This document shows, one piece after another, positions 45,078 to 55,811 of a stretch of DNA of 64,000 bases. Source of the stretch: Periplaneta americana (taxonomy: Eukaryota; Arthropoda; Insecta; Blattodea; Blattidae); contig NC_091121.1 of the NCBI RefSeq assembly GCF_040183065.1, forward strand, positions 66,253,787 to 66,317,786, given 5' to 3'. The position numbers and the translations under genes were made by a program. How positions within the stretch are numbered: the stretch's first letter is position 1; each line of letters begins with the position of its first letter. The notes under the pieces are model-generated. The model was not told the origin of the DNA. It worked only from the letters and a program-made list of their open reading frames with translations, and did no database searches.

Positions 45078-47159
45078 TAGGATGACCAGACGTCCCGTTT
45101 TAATGGGATTGTCCCTTTTTTCAACCTCTTGTCCCCTGCCCCAAAAAAAAGTATGCTCGGAACGCCAAATGTCCTGTTTTTGAAATGGCGTCTCGTTTCC
45201 CCAAATTATTGTTAAAATATTTTTTTCTTTTATTTTATTTAATAATAATGTAAAATACTGATTAATTCTATACTATTTCTATCAGATATCACCGTAATGA
45301 AATCAATTTGATAATACCTCAGAGTTTAGACTGATAATGAAAAGGTTTCTTGGCCTGAAGTTAAAAAATGTCTTGAAGTTATTGCCAAAATTTACACTAA
45401 TATTTTTAAAGTGGTAGATGAAGACGACCTATTTAGTGAAGTGAATCATGTGAAGAACATAGGCCTATAGGGAGCAAAAATTGAATATTGGAAGGAGCAT
45501 GATGTTAAAATTTACAGAGATGGAGTGAAACATTACAAATTATGAAAGTCAAAAACATTAGTTTTACAAACATAATTCAGATTATAAGTTTTGTTAGGAA
45601 TACTTGGCACCATTGCATCATCAGTATTTTCATTAATGAATTACGAAAGGAATCAGGTTTGTTAAAATCATAAAGACTATGTTAATCACAAAATGTCATT
45701 TCAAAAATGTCTTGTATGAATTTCTATATTTTCCTGAAGTAAAGGCCAATACTTCTAGAGCAAATTCACTCATCCAAGAAATGATGCAGATTGTACAGTT
45801 CATTTTCACGGAGAATGTCAAATTAGTTGAAAGGTAATATGATGCAAAAAATGTTATGAAATAATTTCAGAATTCAGTGACATGGATGTGAAGGTCCAAT
45901 TAACCTGAAGTATTTTTAAACAGATAAACTAACCTAATTAATCCAGACTAGTTGCAATATAAAAAATTATCAACAATGTCGAGCTAAGTATTCATATTAC
46001 TCTATTACTGGTATGTACTTACTTATTTACTTACTTACAAATGGCTTTTAAGGAACCCGAAGGTTCATTGCCACCCTCACATAAGCCTGCCATTGGTCCC
46101 TATCCTGTGCAAGATTAATCCACTCTCTATCATCATATCCTACCTCCCTCAAATCCATTTTAATATTATCCTCCCATCTATGTCTCGGCCTCCCCAAAGG
46201 TCTTTTCCCCTCCGGCCTCCCAACTAACACTCTATATGCATTTCTGGATTCGCCCATACGTGCTACATGCCCTGCCCATCTCAAACGTCTGGATTTAATG
46301 TTCCTAATTATGTCAGGTGAAGAATACAATGTGTGAAGTTCTGCATTGTGTAACTTTCTCCATTCTCCTGTAACTTCATCCCTCTTAGCCCCAAATATTT
46401 TCCTAAGAACCTTATTCCCAAACACCTTTAATCTCTGTTCCTCTCTCAAAGTAAGAGTCCAAGTTTCACAATCATACAGAACAACCGGTAATATAAGTGT
46501 TTCATAAATTCTAATTTTCAGATTTTTTGACAGCAGACTAGATGATAAAAGCTTCTCAACCGAATAATAACACGCATTTCCCATATTTATTCTGCGAGTT
46601 TATTCCTCCTGAGTGTCATTTATATTTTGTTACTGTTACTCCAAGATACTTAAATTTTTCCACCTCTTCGAAGGATAAATCTCCAATTTTTATATTTCCA
46701 TTTCGTACAATATTCTGGTCACGAGACATAATCATATACTTAGTCTTTTCGGGATTTACTTCCAAACCTATCGCTTTACTTGCTTCAAGTAAAATTTCCG
46801 TATTTTCCCTAATCTTCTGTGGATTTTCTCCTAACATATTCATCTGCATAGACAAGAAGCTGACCCATTCAATTCCAAACCCTGCTTCTGTTATCCTGAA
46901 CTTTCCTAATGGCATATTCTAGAGCGAAGTTAAAAAGTAAAGATGATAGTGCATTACTGGTATGTACTTTCATAATTATTATTACAGCCTAGTTATTGTA
47001 AACAGTGTAGTATTTATTACCTTAAAATAAATAAAACTGGACCTTATTGCTCACTGACATTATATAAACACAAGTAATAATGAATGTTTAGATAAAACAT
47101 TGATTCATGTCAACTTCAATAAGTATCTCGTTTTTTATTTTGGAAATCTAGTCACCCTA
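45078..47159 (+). mobile_element. hAT transposon (ZBED-related), split by a LINE
   Basis: The left end TAGGATGACCAGACGTCCCG and the inverse right end (TAGGGTGACTAGATTTCC) are flanked by ACGTAAAA and ATATAAAA, a decayed 8-bp duplication. A transposase remnant at 45337-45465 reads EKVSWPEVKKCLEVIAKIYT, then NIFKVVDEDDLFSEVNHVKN. 'IEYWKEHDVK' follows in another frame. This matches hAT proteins of the ZBED type as I remember them. The LINE and its duplicated target account for 949 bp, leaving about 1.1 kb of hAT. Confidence 0.75.
46021..46952 (-). mobile_element. 5'-truncated LINE, 932 bp, with 17-bp target duplication
   Basis: ATTACTGGTATGTACTT precedes (46004-46020) and follows (46953-46969) the element exactly. 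The minus strand encodes IEWVSFLSMQMNMLGENPQK and NGNIKIGDLSFEEVEKFKYL, then after one frame change MGNACYYSVEKLLSSSLLSK, ILPVVLYDCETWTLTLREEQ, ARMGESRNAYRVLVGRPEGK and DNIKMDLREVGYDDREWINL. The 178-codon last part is open to its natural end. The sense 3' end is a GTAA-type tandem repeat, as in RTE-like LINEs that lack poly(A). Confidence 0.95.
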
Positions 47160-47489
47160 ATATAAAAGATAAGTTTTAATATGACGTAGTATTGGTATAT
47201 ATTGAAATATAGGCCTGTATAATGCAGTTTTATGGAAATTTCTTTCAGAACGTTGAATTTATACACCTCTTGGTTGAAAAATGTCATTAAAATCGATTTC
47301 TAGTTTCATATTATGGCACTAAATTAAATTTTATGAATTTCATTCACTTTGAAGTTCAAGTAGCCTCAAATTATTTTTAACTCTTACAGATCTTAAAAAA
47401 TTTTTAATTTCCTAATACAGATGTCTTAATTTACAATCTTAAGCTATTTCGTTTTTGTAAAGAAACTTGTTAATGGTTTACAGCTTTCG

Positions 47490-47620
47490 TGAAGGTATCC
47501 CGCAACACACAAACATAGCATGGTGGTGGAGATAACTTGCTCTCTTGGCCTCGGCATGAGATGTAATCAGCACTGTGGTCTGGCCACTTTTAAACTCTGA
47601 AAGACCCGGCACTACATTGG
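47490..47620 (-). mobile_element. Diverged SINE fragment (family of 58201-58498)
   Basis: 'gtgaaggtatcccgc', 'catggtggtggagat', GGCCTCGGCATGAGA, 'cagcactgtggtc' and GAAAGACCCGGCACT follow the order of the SINE at 58.2 kb, with many changes. Confidence 0.45.
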
Positions 47621-48030
47621 ATAGAAGGCAGAGTACACACTGAAGCCAACCTAGAAGTACAAAGGAAAAATCCCTTCGACACAAAGCAAACCCAGAACTT
47701 TAGTTAGCAGTCCATTGTTTAGCTATGGCTCAACTTTTGTGATATCGTATTTTTTATAACTATAAAGGTTACATAATGTAACCATTAATGTAGACATGTA
47801 TTTATTTTTAAAGTTCGTATTTAAATATCTTAAGTTCCTGATATCAAAGAGTAAATGTACTGATGTTGAAAGTTTTATCATGTATCGTGCTCTATGTGCG
47901 TGAATTTGTAAATTTCATTCTTTTTTGTAAGAACTGGTGAGCGAACATTACACTAGACACATACCTGTAATGCAATGTAATGCTAAAATAAATGTTAATG
48001 CTGAGTATTCTTGATGTGTTTCTGATAATT
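47621..48030. other. 0.4 kb without a recognisable gene
   Basis: AT-rich; no frame, repeat end or RNA signature was recognised. Confidence 0.45.
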
Positions 48031-48031
48031 C

Positions 48032-48210
48032 TTAGTCTAGTATATAGTCACGAAGCTTGAGTTGTGAGGGTGCTAGGAACAATTGACTGTGTCGATACTA
48101 TTTCGCATTGTCTGTAATGAGGTGATATTAGCGATCCTAGTGGTTAGCAACTATCTATGTTTGCATATTTACTACGTATTGAGCTTCGTGATTGTATATA
48201 CTAAACTGTG
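48032..48210. mobile_element. MITE (family of 51802-51959)
   Basis: TAGTCTAGTATATAGTCACG and the inverse of the right end (CACAGTTTAGTATATACAAT, CACGAAGCT) are terminal inverted repeats of about 30 bp. The interior GCATTGTCTGTAATGAGGTG and GTTAGCAACTA match the second copy. Confidence 0.8.
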
Positions 48211-48599
48211 GTCTTACCTTATCTTCACTTTCCCATAGTTGACTTCCATGTGTGCTATTTAACTGAATTTGGATGTTTTTCTTCTACAGCTATGCATTAG
48301 TGATAAAAGCATGAGACGAGTGCTGATTATAATAGGTTGTTTCACATAGGCCTACGTACTTTTTCTTCAAGTCTATTGGAAGATGTATGGGTAGGTCTAT
48401 ATTGTGTCAGATGTCAGTTTAAAGCTGGATATGGATTTATCATGCATAGACTTAACCAGATGTCCATTGGGGTTCATTCAGTCATAATGTTCTGCCACGA
48501 GCAGGTATTTCATTGTAAACCCAGATTTCTGCAATTGTTTCTATTTTCTGCCTCCTTAATCTCTGCATATGATTCATGAATCGTAATATTGTCAATCAT

Positions 48600-48900
48600 C
48601 TGATATATTCTTCTGTCCCAAACTTTTCTCTATTCACTATTCCTTCAATGCATCCTTCAGTAGGCAGTTTTTTCTTATCCAGTGGTCCAGAAAATTTCTT
48701 CTTCTCTTTCTGATCAGTTTCAGCATTATTCTTTTTTCACCCACTGTTTGTAGCACAATTACATATTCTGTCCATTTCACAGGTTCTATTCTCCTCCAAA
48801 TCCACATATAAAATGCTTCTAATCGTTTCTCTTCACTTCGTAATGTCCGTATTTCTGCCCCATACAATGCAATACTCCACACAAAGCATTTCACTAGTTT
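48600..48900 (-). pseudogene. LINE C-terminal fragment (third LINE family)
   Basis: The minus strand reads KCFVWSIALYGAEIRTLRSE, then EKRLEAFYMWIWRRIEPVKW, LKLIRKRRRNFLDHWIRKNC and LLKDALKE. It is the region after the reverse transcriptase, in one open frame of 85 codons, truncated on both sides. Confidence 0.75.
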
Positions 48901-48904
48901 TTTT

Positions 48905-49150
48905 TAGTAGGTTATTTTAAGACTCTTTATCAATATCTTAGGTTATTTAGCGTCTGAATGAGATGGTGATAATGCTGGTGAAATGAGTCCGGGGTCCAGC
49001 ACTGATAGTTACCCAGCATTTGCTCATTGGGTTGAGGAAAAACCCTGGGAAAAAAAAACCTCAACTTCAACAAGGTAACTTATCCTGACCAGGAATCGAA
49101 CCTGGGTCACTTGGTTTTGTGGCCAGACATACTATTACTCCACAGGTCTC
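48905..49150 (-). mobile_element. SINE (family of 34061-34318), inverse orientation
   Basis: The inverse reads a B box AGGTTCGATTCCTGG, the body GAAGTTGAGG, TTTTCCCAGGGTTTTTCC, and the end CATTCAGACGCTAAATAACC. It abuts the LINE fragment on its left. Confidence 0.85.
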
Positions 49151-49257
49151 TTGGTTATTTTTTCAGAAATTTGCAGAAGATGCTCCTTTTATATTAAAAT
49201 CTTCCTTTGCTATTGCTATCCTTTTGACTTCCTGGCAGCAACCCTAGAACATATATA

Positions 49258-49452
49258 CTGTAAAGTAGGGTGACTTTGAACAGTAATTTAGCGCCTTTCT
49301 AAATTAAATGCTGTACCCAATTGCGAAAAATCTATTTAAGTTGTCAATAGACTAGTTCAGTTTTTTCGCAATAAGGTACAGAATTTAATTTAGAAAGGCA
49401 CTAAATTACTGTTCAAAGTCACCTCGATGTTCAAAGTCACCCCACTTTACGG
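49258..49452. mobile_element. MITE, 195 bp, TA target duplication
   Basis: TA flanks both ends (49256-49257 and 49453-49454). The ends CTGTAAAGTAGGGTGAC and the inverse (CCGTAAAGTGGGGTGAC) continue into TTTGAACAGTAATTTAG, GCCTTTCTAAATTAAAT and TTGCGAAAAA. The right arm has an extra 'GATGTTCAAAGTCACC' block. Nearly the whole element pairs with itself. Confidence 0.9.
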
Positions 49453-50921
49453 TACCCGGATTGCTTGGCATTATAGGCTTTGACGGTAACAATTTTTGTC
49501 AGGTTTACTATGATGCCATCTAGTTACATAAGGAGTCACGTCATAACTCCCATTTGAATTGCATTAGCGACTGTACTGCCATCTCGTGTTCGTTTATGGC
49601 GGAAGGGTGGTGATCCTGGTGGTTGTTCTCTTCAAAGTGCAACCGATTTTAACATAAGAATGAGCAATCTATATGTGATCTGGGCAGCAACTCGTGTTAC
49701 TAGCACATCTCAAGTATATGAAGCTGTTAACTTGTTCCCTGCCTCATTTTGAATTCGGAAGTTTATCTTTAGTTTTCTACTGATAACCATGGTCTTCATC
49801 TTGTTCGCATTTTATCTTCGTCCCATACTCCTCTCAGCTGTTATTTAGCTCCAGTAGCATATCAATGGTGTTGAACAGCAACCTCGTATGTCAAGAAAAT
49901 GAACAAAATGGAATTTCACTTTATCCCCATAAAAAAGTTTTTCCGAATGTTCTGCAAACACATCTTACGTCAAGACATGGATAAGAACTTTAAAAGATAT
50001 TTAAATACCCTCTTACGTTGGATATGTTCGTTATCAAGATACTACATTTTTTTACGCTCTCTTGTAAAATTGAATATTTTGACCTGAGGTTGCTGTTCAA
50101 CATCATCGGTATTTCTTAGTATCGTCTTCTCTTCTGATAGCAACGCCATATCATATCTTACGCACTTTATGCTTCCTCCTACTAGCACCCCTCTCATGTT
50201 CTGAAAAGTTAGTGGATATGGATTTATCATGGATAGGCAGAATCAATGTCCCTGGATCTCGTAGCAAATGTTGGTGTTGTAAACTTCAAATTCATAGGCC
50301 TACTGCAGACAGTGGGGTATTCAAATGCACGAAACGTTTAGCTGTTTGTGGTTATTCTGAGTGTGGTTGGGATTGTAAGGATGTTTTGGATTTGAAATAA
50401 AATGTTCATATTTCTTTTTCTTCTATCTTATACTCCCAAAATTTAAATTTGACGAGGAGGAGCATTCTCATTAACTACTTCATAACTGCTTCCTCATTTC
50501 AGGAGCCTACACTTGAGACAATGTAAGATCGAAACGATTCACATATCAATAGAATGCCAATGAGTTGTTTGAATTTGTGATGGGGAATGGGATTAATTTG
50601 CAAATTAATACCACAGTTAAGTAGGTACTTCAGAATTAGAATTATGTCAACTTTTCTATCTTCGTATCTCGCATTTATTAATCACTCTCACGTAATATAA
50701 TAATGAATTTGTCATATTCTAGATTTCTCAAATGTCAAATTCATACACATTTCACGTTGAAATATATGTAGGATCTCGCAGCAAAGTATTAGTTGTCATT
50801 GGATTGTTGCCTTAACATTCATACTGTAGATGTTGAGGTATTAGACTAGTCGAAACTCAACACAATGTTTTCAGCTTTCTTTCCACACCCATAATGTCGG
50901 CCATGCTTCTGTCGAAGTGTA
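49453..50921. other. 1.5 kb without a recognisable gene
   Basis: Apart from the short repeat near 49500-49590 (shared with 6770-6870), only short unrelated frames are seen, including 50212-50400, whose cysteine-rich start (KCWCCKLQ) has no clear family. Confidence 0.4.
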
Positions 50922-51149
50922 AAGGCTGGTCCACAAAAAACCGGGAACAGAAACCATGAGAACGGAAATTTTAAAATAAATGTATTTAATAAATGTGAGC
51001 ATTCACAGTTAACGAGAAGCTTGCTAAAGCCTGGGAATAGGAACAGAAATATGAAAGTTAACTGTGAATGCTCACATTTAAATATATTTATTTTAACATT
51101 TCCGTTCTCGTTCTAGTTTACGTTCCCGGTTTATTCTGGACTAGCCTTA
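50922..51149. mobile_element. Foldback MITE, about 228 bp, arms about 95 bp
   Basis: AAGGCTGGTCCACAAAAAAC and the inverse (AAGGCTAGTCCAGAATAAAC) continue through CGGGAAC, GAGAACGGAAAT and ATGTGAGCATTCACAGTTAA. The middle loop is only about 40 bp. Confidence 0.85.
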
Positions 51150-51389
51150 AGTTGCAGGAAGTACCTGATTACGGGTTGTTTCAAGAGGATCAGCGGGCTT
51201 CAACTATTAACACGAGATTGAACTTTGACTCAGGCTGTGAATAGTGTTCATGAAAACAAATCTGGCTAATTGGAATGCTTAGTGAATATTGAGGAAGATG
51301 GATGGGATGATTTAACAGTAAGGGAAGATTTTGGTTGAAAGAATCTGCTTAACAATCCAAGATTTTTGTTTTCCCCCCTCCCTCCCCTA

Positions 51390-51640
51390 CAATTTTCTAC
51401 GACACTGAGAAGAAAGAACGATGCTCAAACTGATCAGGAAGAGAAAAAGGAATTGGTTGGGTCACTGGCTGGGGAGAAACTGTCTGTTGAAGGGTGCACT
51501 GGCAGGAATGGTGAACAGGAGAAAAGTTCGGAGCAGAAGAAGATATCAGATGATAGATGACATTAAGATATAGTATAGATCATATGCGGAGACAAAGAGA
51601 AAGGCAGAAAATGGGAATGATTTGGGTTTGCGGTGAAAGA
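51390..51640 (+). pseudogene. LINE C-terminal fragment (third LINE family)
   Basis: The coding frame reads ERMLKLIRKRKRNWLGHWLG, RNCLLKGALAGMVNRRKVRS, RRRYQMIDDIKI, a stop, then YAETKRKAENGND. It overlaps the region seen at 48600-48900 and extends further toward the C-terminus. A different frame open over the same bases is a shadow. Confidence 0.8.
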
Positions 51641-51801
51641 CCTTTCCTTGAGCAGAAAACTATGAATGAAATGAATGAAACATGTTAACATCTTGTATAA
51701 CACAATTTAGATGTAGACTGTCAATATTATTACCATATCCAATGCATTATAACATTTTGAATCGACTATTTGAAATAAGACGTAATGCTGGAAGGTATCA
51801 C

Positions 51802-51959
51802 CACAGTCTAGTATATACAGTCACGAAGCTTGAGTTGTTGAGGGTAATAGGAACTAGACTGTGCTGGTACTATTTTGCATTGTCTGTGATGTGGCGATAG
51901 TAGCGATCTTAGTGCTTAGCAACTACGTATTGAACTTCGTGACTATATACTAGACTGTG
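51802..51959. mobile_element. MITE, 158 bp, with GTATCAC on both sides
   Basis: CACAGTCTAGTATATACAGT and the inverse (CACAGTCTAGTATATAGT) followed by CACGAAG form the ends. GTATCAC directly precedes (51795-51801) and follows (51960-51966), overlapping the first base of the element. A duplication of 7-8 bp suggests a hAT-type MITE. The inner sequence matches 48032-48210. Confidence 0.85.
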
Positions 51960-51999
51960 GTATCACGTTGATGAAGACACAAGTTCTGAGCCTTCAAGA

Positions 52000-52753
52000 A
52001 AACGACAGTAACATGGCTCAGAAGTAACTTGACTGCTGATGCCAAAGAAGTATGTGACGTAGTGATTAACCAATTGAAAAGATTACAAGAGTCTCAAATA
52101 TTTAGTAGTTTTGAAATTATTGACGCAAAGGAATTTGCTACATTCAGAAAAACTTTCCCAGCTAACTTAGCAATTTTGTATCAAGTTACAGTCTCATTAT
52201 TTGCAAAGAGAAATTGAAAATGAATTGTCGGTGATCTATCACATTTATACTTCCTAAGATATTCCTTCAGTCTCTGATCTATTCAGTTTCTTTCATGCAG
52301 CATTCTTTCAAGGAATCATTTCTGAAGTACACAAATCTTTGGAAATTTCACTAACCACCCCATCTCAACAGCAGAGGCAGAACGATGTTTCAGCACCTTG
52401 AAAAATATAGAAACTTTCTTTAGAAACAGTATGGACCAAGACTGGTTGAATTCACTGGCTGTTTGTTCGATTCATGAGGAGGAAATTAGTGAAATTCCGA
52501 ACTTCAACAGACTCATCAATATATTTGCCAGTCAGAAGAACAGATGTGCTCAACTATTGTATAAATAATGCTGCTACTTTGTACCTCTATTATTATTTTA
52601 GAATTTATATTTATAATTTTATTACATGGTTTTTTATTGTAATGTTTTTCGCAGTACAACTTAGGTCGGCTTAGGTGTACTCCCATTCCCACTTTCGAAC
52701 TCATCAATTTTACATCTCTCCTCACCAACAAAAATGATCACGAGCCGCTACTG
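52000..52753 (+). pseudogene. hAT transposase C-terminal part with the right transposon end
   Basis: Frames on the plus strand give LTADAKEVCDVVINQLKRLQ, IFSSFEIIDAKEF and, after breaks, KNIETFFRNSMDQDWLNSLA, CSIHEEEISEIPNFNRLINI and FASQKNRCAQLLYK. This is the hAT dimerisation region of ZMYM/TTF-zinc-finger-type insect elements. Between them AERCFSTL survives across a frame change. The element ends at 52753 in GAGCCGCTACTG, the same terminus as the hAT at 42525-43733. The left end was not found. It may have been lost upstream of the MITE at 51802. Confidence 0.75.
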
Positions 52754-53458
52754 GTTATGACAATGATTATGATTATGAAGAAAATAACTCTCACAATGAT
52801 AATGACAACAATAGTGTTGATAAAGACGGGAGTAGGAAGAGGAAGAAACATACATCTGACGTTCAGCAGTGCTTAAAGGAGGAGATATTTCAACACAAAG
52901 ATATCAGTAACTTAGGACAATAGAATCAAGTGAAGTAACATATTAATTTCCTTAATTCATCTTCTTTTATATACTACATTTATTTCCTATACGAAATAAT
53001 GATAATTTAAATTTATTACTAATAATGAAACACAGATCCAATGGTTATATTAATGTTTATTATAATTCAAAATAAATAAAATTCATTGTGCTGTGTATTT
53101 CATTATGAGATCACTTTTACACGTTTTTACAAAAGTTAAAATAATTAAATAATTCATTTGGAGGCATATTATTCATCATTCTCAATACATTTAAGATATG
53201 TTAAATACTTGTACACTTGAAAAAATATACTATATATACACAACTGTTGTACCAGAACACCAATATTAACAAACAATAACAAAATGTGCACTCAGAAAGA
53301 AATGGCATGAAAAGTTTAAGATCAGTCTCTTACATAAATTACATTTTTATAAAAATAGTAAATATAGGTTTCTAACATTTTACCTTCCTGCAAATTGTAC
53401 TACGTTTCTCTATAATCAGATAGCAGTAGTAGTTGTACAACAGAGCTGTACAACCAGA
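52754..53458. other. 0.7 kb without a recognisable gene
   Basis: AT-rich sequence with a short GAT-rich stretch (52755-52850). No family was recognised. Confidence 0.45.
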
Positions 53459-53647
53459 GGCCTGTTTCTTAAAACCACTACTTTGACTAGTGACAAGCTC
53501 ACAAGGGAATCAGAGAAAGTGACAGGTTGGGTAAAACGAGCTTGTAAAGCGATTAGTATTGTTGTCAAGTTCGACAAGTATGATGGCAGATGACAATGAT
53601 GTCATAAAATCAGAGAATAAACGAGATTTCTTTTGATGCATGTTCAC

Positions 53648-53677
53648 AAAAAAAAAAAAAAAAAAAAAAAAAAAAAC
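53648..53677. repeat. Poly(A) tract, about 30 bp
   Basis: A nearly pure A run on the plus strand following TGTTCAC. No retroposon head was found directly upstream, so its origin is unclear. Confidence 0.9.
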
Positions 53678-54122
53678 AGAAAACAGATGAAGGACCAGAA
53701 ACTAAAGAAAAATGAAAGAAAATTGTTCTGTTGGCAGATAAAGCATTAATTCTACAAGTGTTTTGTATAAATTCACCTCCAATAATTACAGTTAAAAGCA
53801 GTTACCAGTATTTCTGTTGAGATTAACCTGAACCTCTCATAAACGAAGTCCAGAAGTATTTAAATATCCAGCATACCTCTGAGCAGGTGTTTTTAAATGC
53901 CCCAGCTATGAAAATTGTTCGTGAAGTGTAATGCTTTGACATAGGGTACTATTGCCAGATTTTTGGCAACTTAAATTCCAGGACTACTAGTACTATCACC
54001 GGATTTAAAGTGTTAGGTCATCTCTGTTTTTCATAATAGAATAAACTTTTTTTCTGTATATTCTCTTCTTCTTAGAGACTTATATTACATTCCTCTTTCG
54101 AATTACTTGACCATGTTTCTAG

Positions 54123-54349
54123 TCGGCCTGGTTGGCGAGTTGGTATAGGTATAGTGCTGGTCTTCTATGCCCGAGATTGCAGGTTCGATCCCGGGCCAGG
54201 TCGATGGCATTTAAGTGTGCTTAAATGCGACAGGCTCATGTCAGTAGATTTACTGGCATGTAAAAGAACTTCTGAGAGATAAAATTCCGACACCGATGAC
54301 ACTGATATAACCTTGGCAGTTGCGAATATCGTTAAATAAAACATAACAT
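54123..54349 (+). mobile_element. SINE, 227 bp, with 16-bp target duplication
   Basis: TTGACCATGTTTCTAG (54107-54122) and TTGACCACATTTCTAG (54350-54365) flank it with two mismatches. The head has GTTGGCGAGTTGGTATAGGT (A box, with a small duplication) and GCAGGTTCGATCCCGGGCC (B box). The body is GGCATTTAAGTGTGCTTAAA and the end CGTTAAATAAAACATAACA. I recognise this as a common cockroach SINE. Confidence 0.93.
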
Positions 54350-54460
54350 TTGACCACATTTCTAGGCTACTGTACTATTTCTTCACTGCTCCAAAAGTAT
54401 ATACTATGACTGTAAGTTTGACCATACATATGTAGACTTGGAAAAAATTTGTGTCTCACA

Positions 54461-54615
54461 GATAGTTTAAGTTCCAGAAACGAGGCAGTGCGCATGATCA
54501 GACATACAACGGAACAAAACTAATTTTATTACCTCAACTAGTCCTTATCTTGTGTACCAGCTTGCTCGTTCTCTGATTACGCACACTGCCTCCTTTCTGG
54601 GGCTTATAAAGTATC
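54461..54615. mobile_element. MITE nested in the Harbinger-like element
   Basis: GATAGTTTAAGTTCCAGAAA with CGAGGCAGTGCGC on the left pairs with the inverse right end (GATACTTTATAAGCCCCAGA, AAGGAGGCAGTGTGCG). Confidence 0.7.
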
Positions 54616-55550
54616 TGCGCGACAAAACTGTTTTCTAAAACTCTACATCTCGAACTTGTCAAAATAACCTCAAAATTATAATCAAATTGCTTTAAGAAAC
54701 TGAACACTGGTCAGGCTAGCAAATTCAATCCTAATTTGTTTGTCACTTGTCTCTGTTTTTAAGAAACATAAAAATCTGAGAAGTTGGTACTGTACTTGTT
54801 ACTTTTCAGTGTAGTCATTTTAAGAAATAGGCCCGAGATGGTAAAAAAGAACAGTCTATTTTCCTAAACTGTTGGACGGATTTTGTTCATATGAAATATT
54901 AAAATTTAAATACAAGCAAAATAATTTAAATGCTGTCCAGCAATACCTGAGAAAATCACTATTAGGACTCAATAATGCTTAGTTTATTTGTAACAGACAT
55001 TAAGAAGTCCTTAAATATATTACATGTGTTACTTTGTTCAAGTGTTTACATCTCCTTTAATGATAAAATGCAAAGTACATATTACAACAATAAAATAATT
55101 GTATTAGATGGCAGAATTGTTAGTTTTGGATTTGTAGCTACCATACTTTGGCGAACTAATTCCCGTTGCACATTTTATTTATCGGGAAACTTAAAAAGAT
55201 AGAATTCACAAAGAAATTCCTACATGTTGGAGAAATTAAAAGGCAGTATTAAGTGGAAGATAGCATTAATTTCCGATTAACTTCATGTATGACAATTTTT
55301 TTTACAAAGATGTCAAGAATGAATACAAAGTCAGCATTTGCAAGGCTAAAGATGCATCTACACGATTCAGTTTTCCATGCACATATGCATATAATCTGGA
55401 GAGAATACTGAAACACTCAAGTTGAAAATGCACATTCAATTAAGATGCATGCAGATTTTGTGCCTACACAGTGTGCCGTGTTGTGCGTCATCTTCAATAT
55501 ACTGTATATAAATTAATAAATATTAAATATCAATCCAGTACTTAGGTCTT

Positions 55551-55800
55551 TTTTTATTTGGTTATTTAACGACACTGTATCAACTAAAAGGTTATTTAGC
55601 ATCGATGGATTGATGATAGCGAGATGGTATTTGCTGAGATGAGGTCGAGGATTCGCCATAGATTACCTGACATTCGCCTTACAGTTGGAAAAAAGTCTGA
55701 AAAAAACTCAACCAGGTAATTAATCCAAGCGGGGATCGAACCCGCGCCCCAAAAAGGAACAGCAGGCAAGCGCCTTAGGCGACTGAGCTATGCCGGTGGC
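55551..55800 (-). mobile_element. SINE, 250 bp, with 11-bp target duplication
   Basis: ACTTAGGTCTT (55540-55550) and ACTTAGGCCTT (55801-55811) flank it. On the minus strand the head is GCCACCGGCATAGCTCAGTC (A box) and GCGGGTTCGATCCCCGC (B box). The body is GGTAATCTATGGCGAATCCT and the end CGTTAAATAACCAAATAAAA. It is the same family as 6590-6710. Confidence 0.93.
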
Positions 55801-55811
55801 ACTTAGGCCTT

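Larger units (their letters stand above)
53459..54834 (+). mobile_element. PIF/Harbinger-like element, about 1.38 kb, with nested SINE and MITE
   Basis: The left end GGCCTGTTTCTTAAAACCAC and the inverse right end (GGGCCTATTTCTTAAAATGAC) continue with loosely paired TACTTTGACTAGTGACAAG and TACACTGAAAAGTAACAAG. GGSCCTGTTTCT-type ends are typical of PIF/Harbinger elements. The 3-bp target duplication is not certain here. A short frame at 53582 (MADDNDVIKSENKRDFF) may be the start of its accessory protein. The interior is otherwise non-coding and carries a SINE (54123-54349) and a MITE (54461-54615). Confidence 0.6.

Noticed and set aside
51366-51560. 64-codon lysine/glutamate-rich frame
   Set aside because: It is out of frame with the LINE coding sequence present in the same bases.
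54123-54210. Possible tRNA gene
   Set aside because: A and B boxes are present, but there is no paired acceptor stem, a non-tRNA body follows and a target duplication brackets the unit, so it is a SINE. The same reasoning was used for the heads at 5560, 14146, 25009, 34061, 55800, 56690 and 58498.
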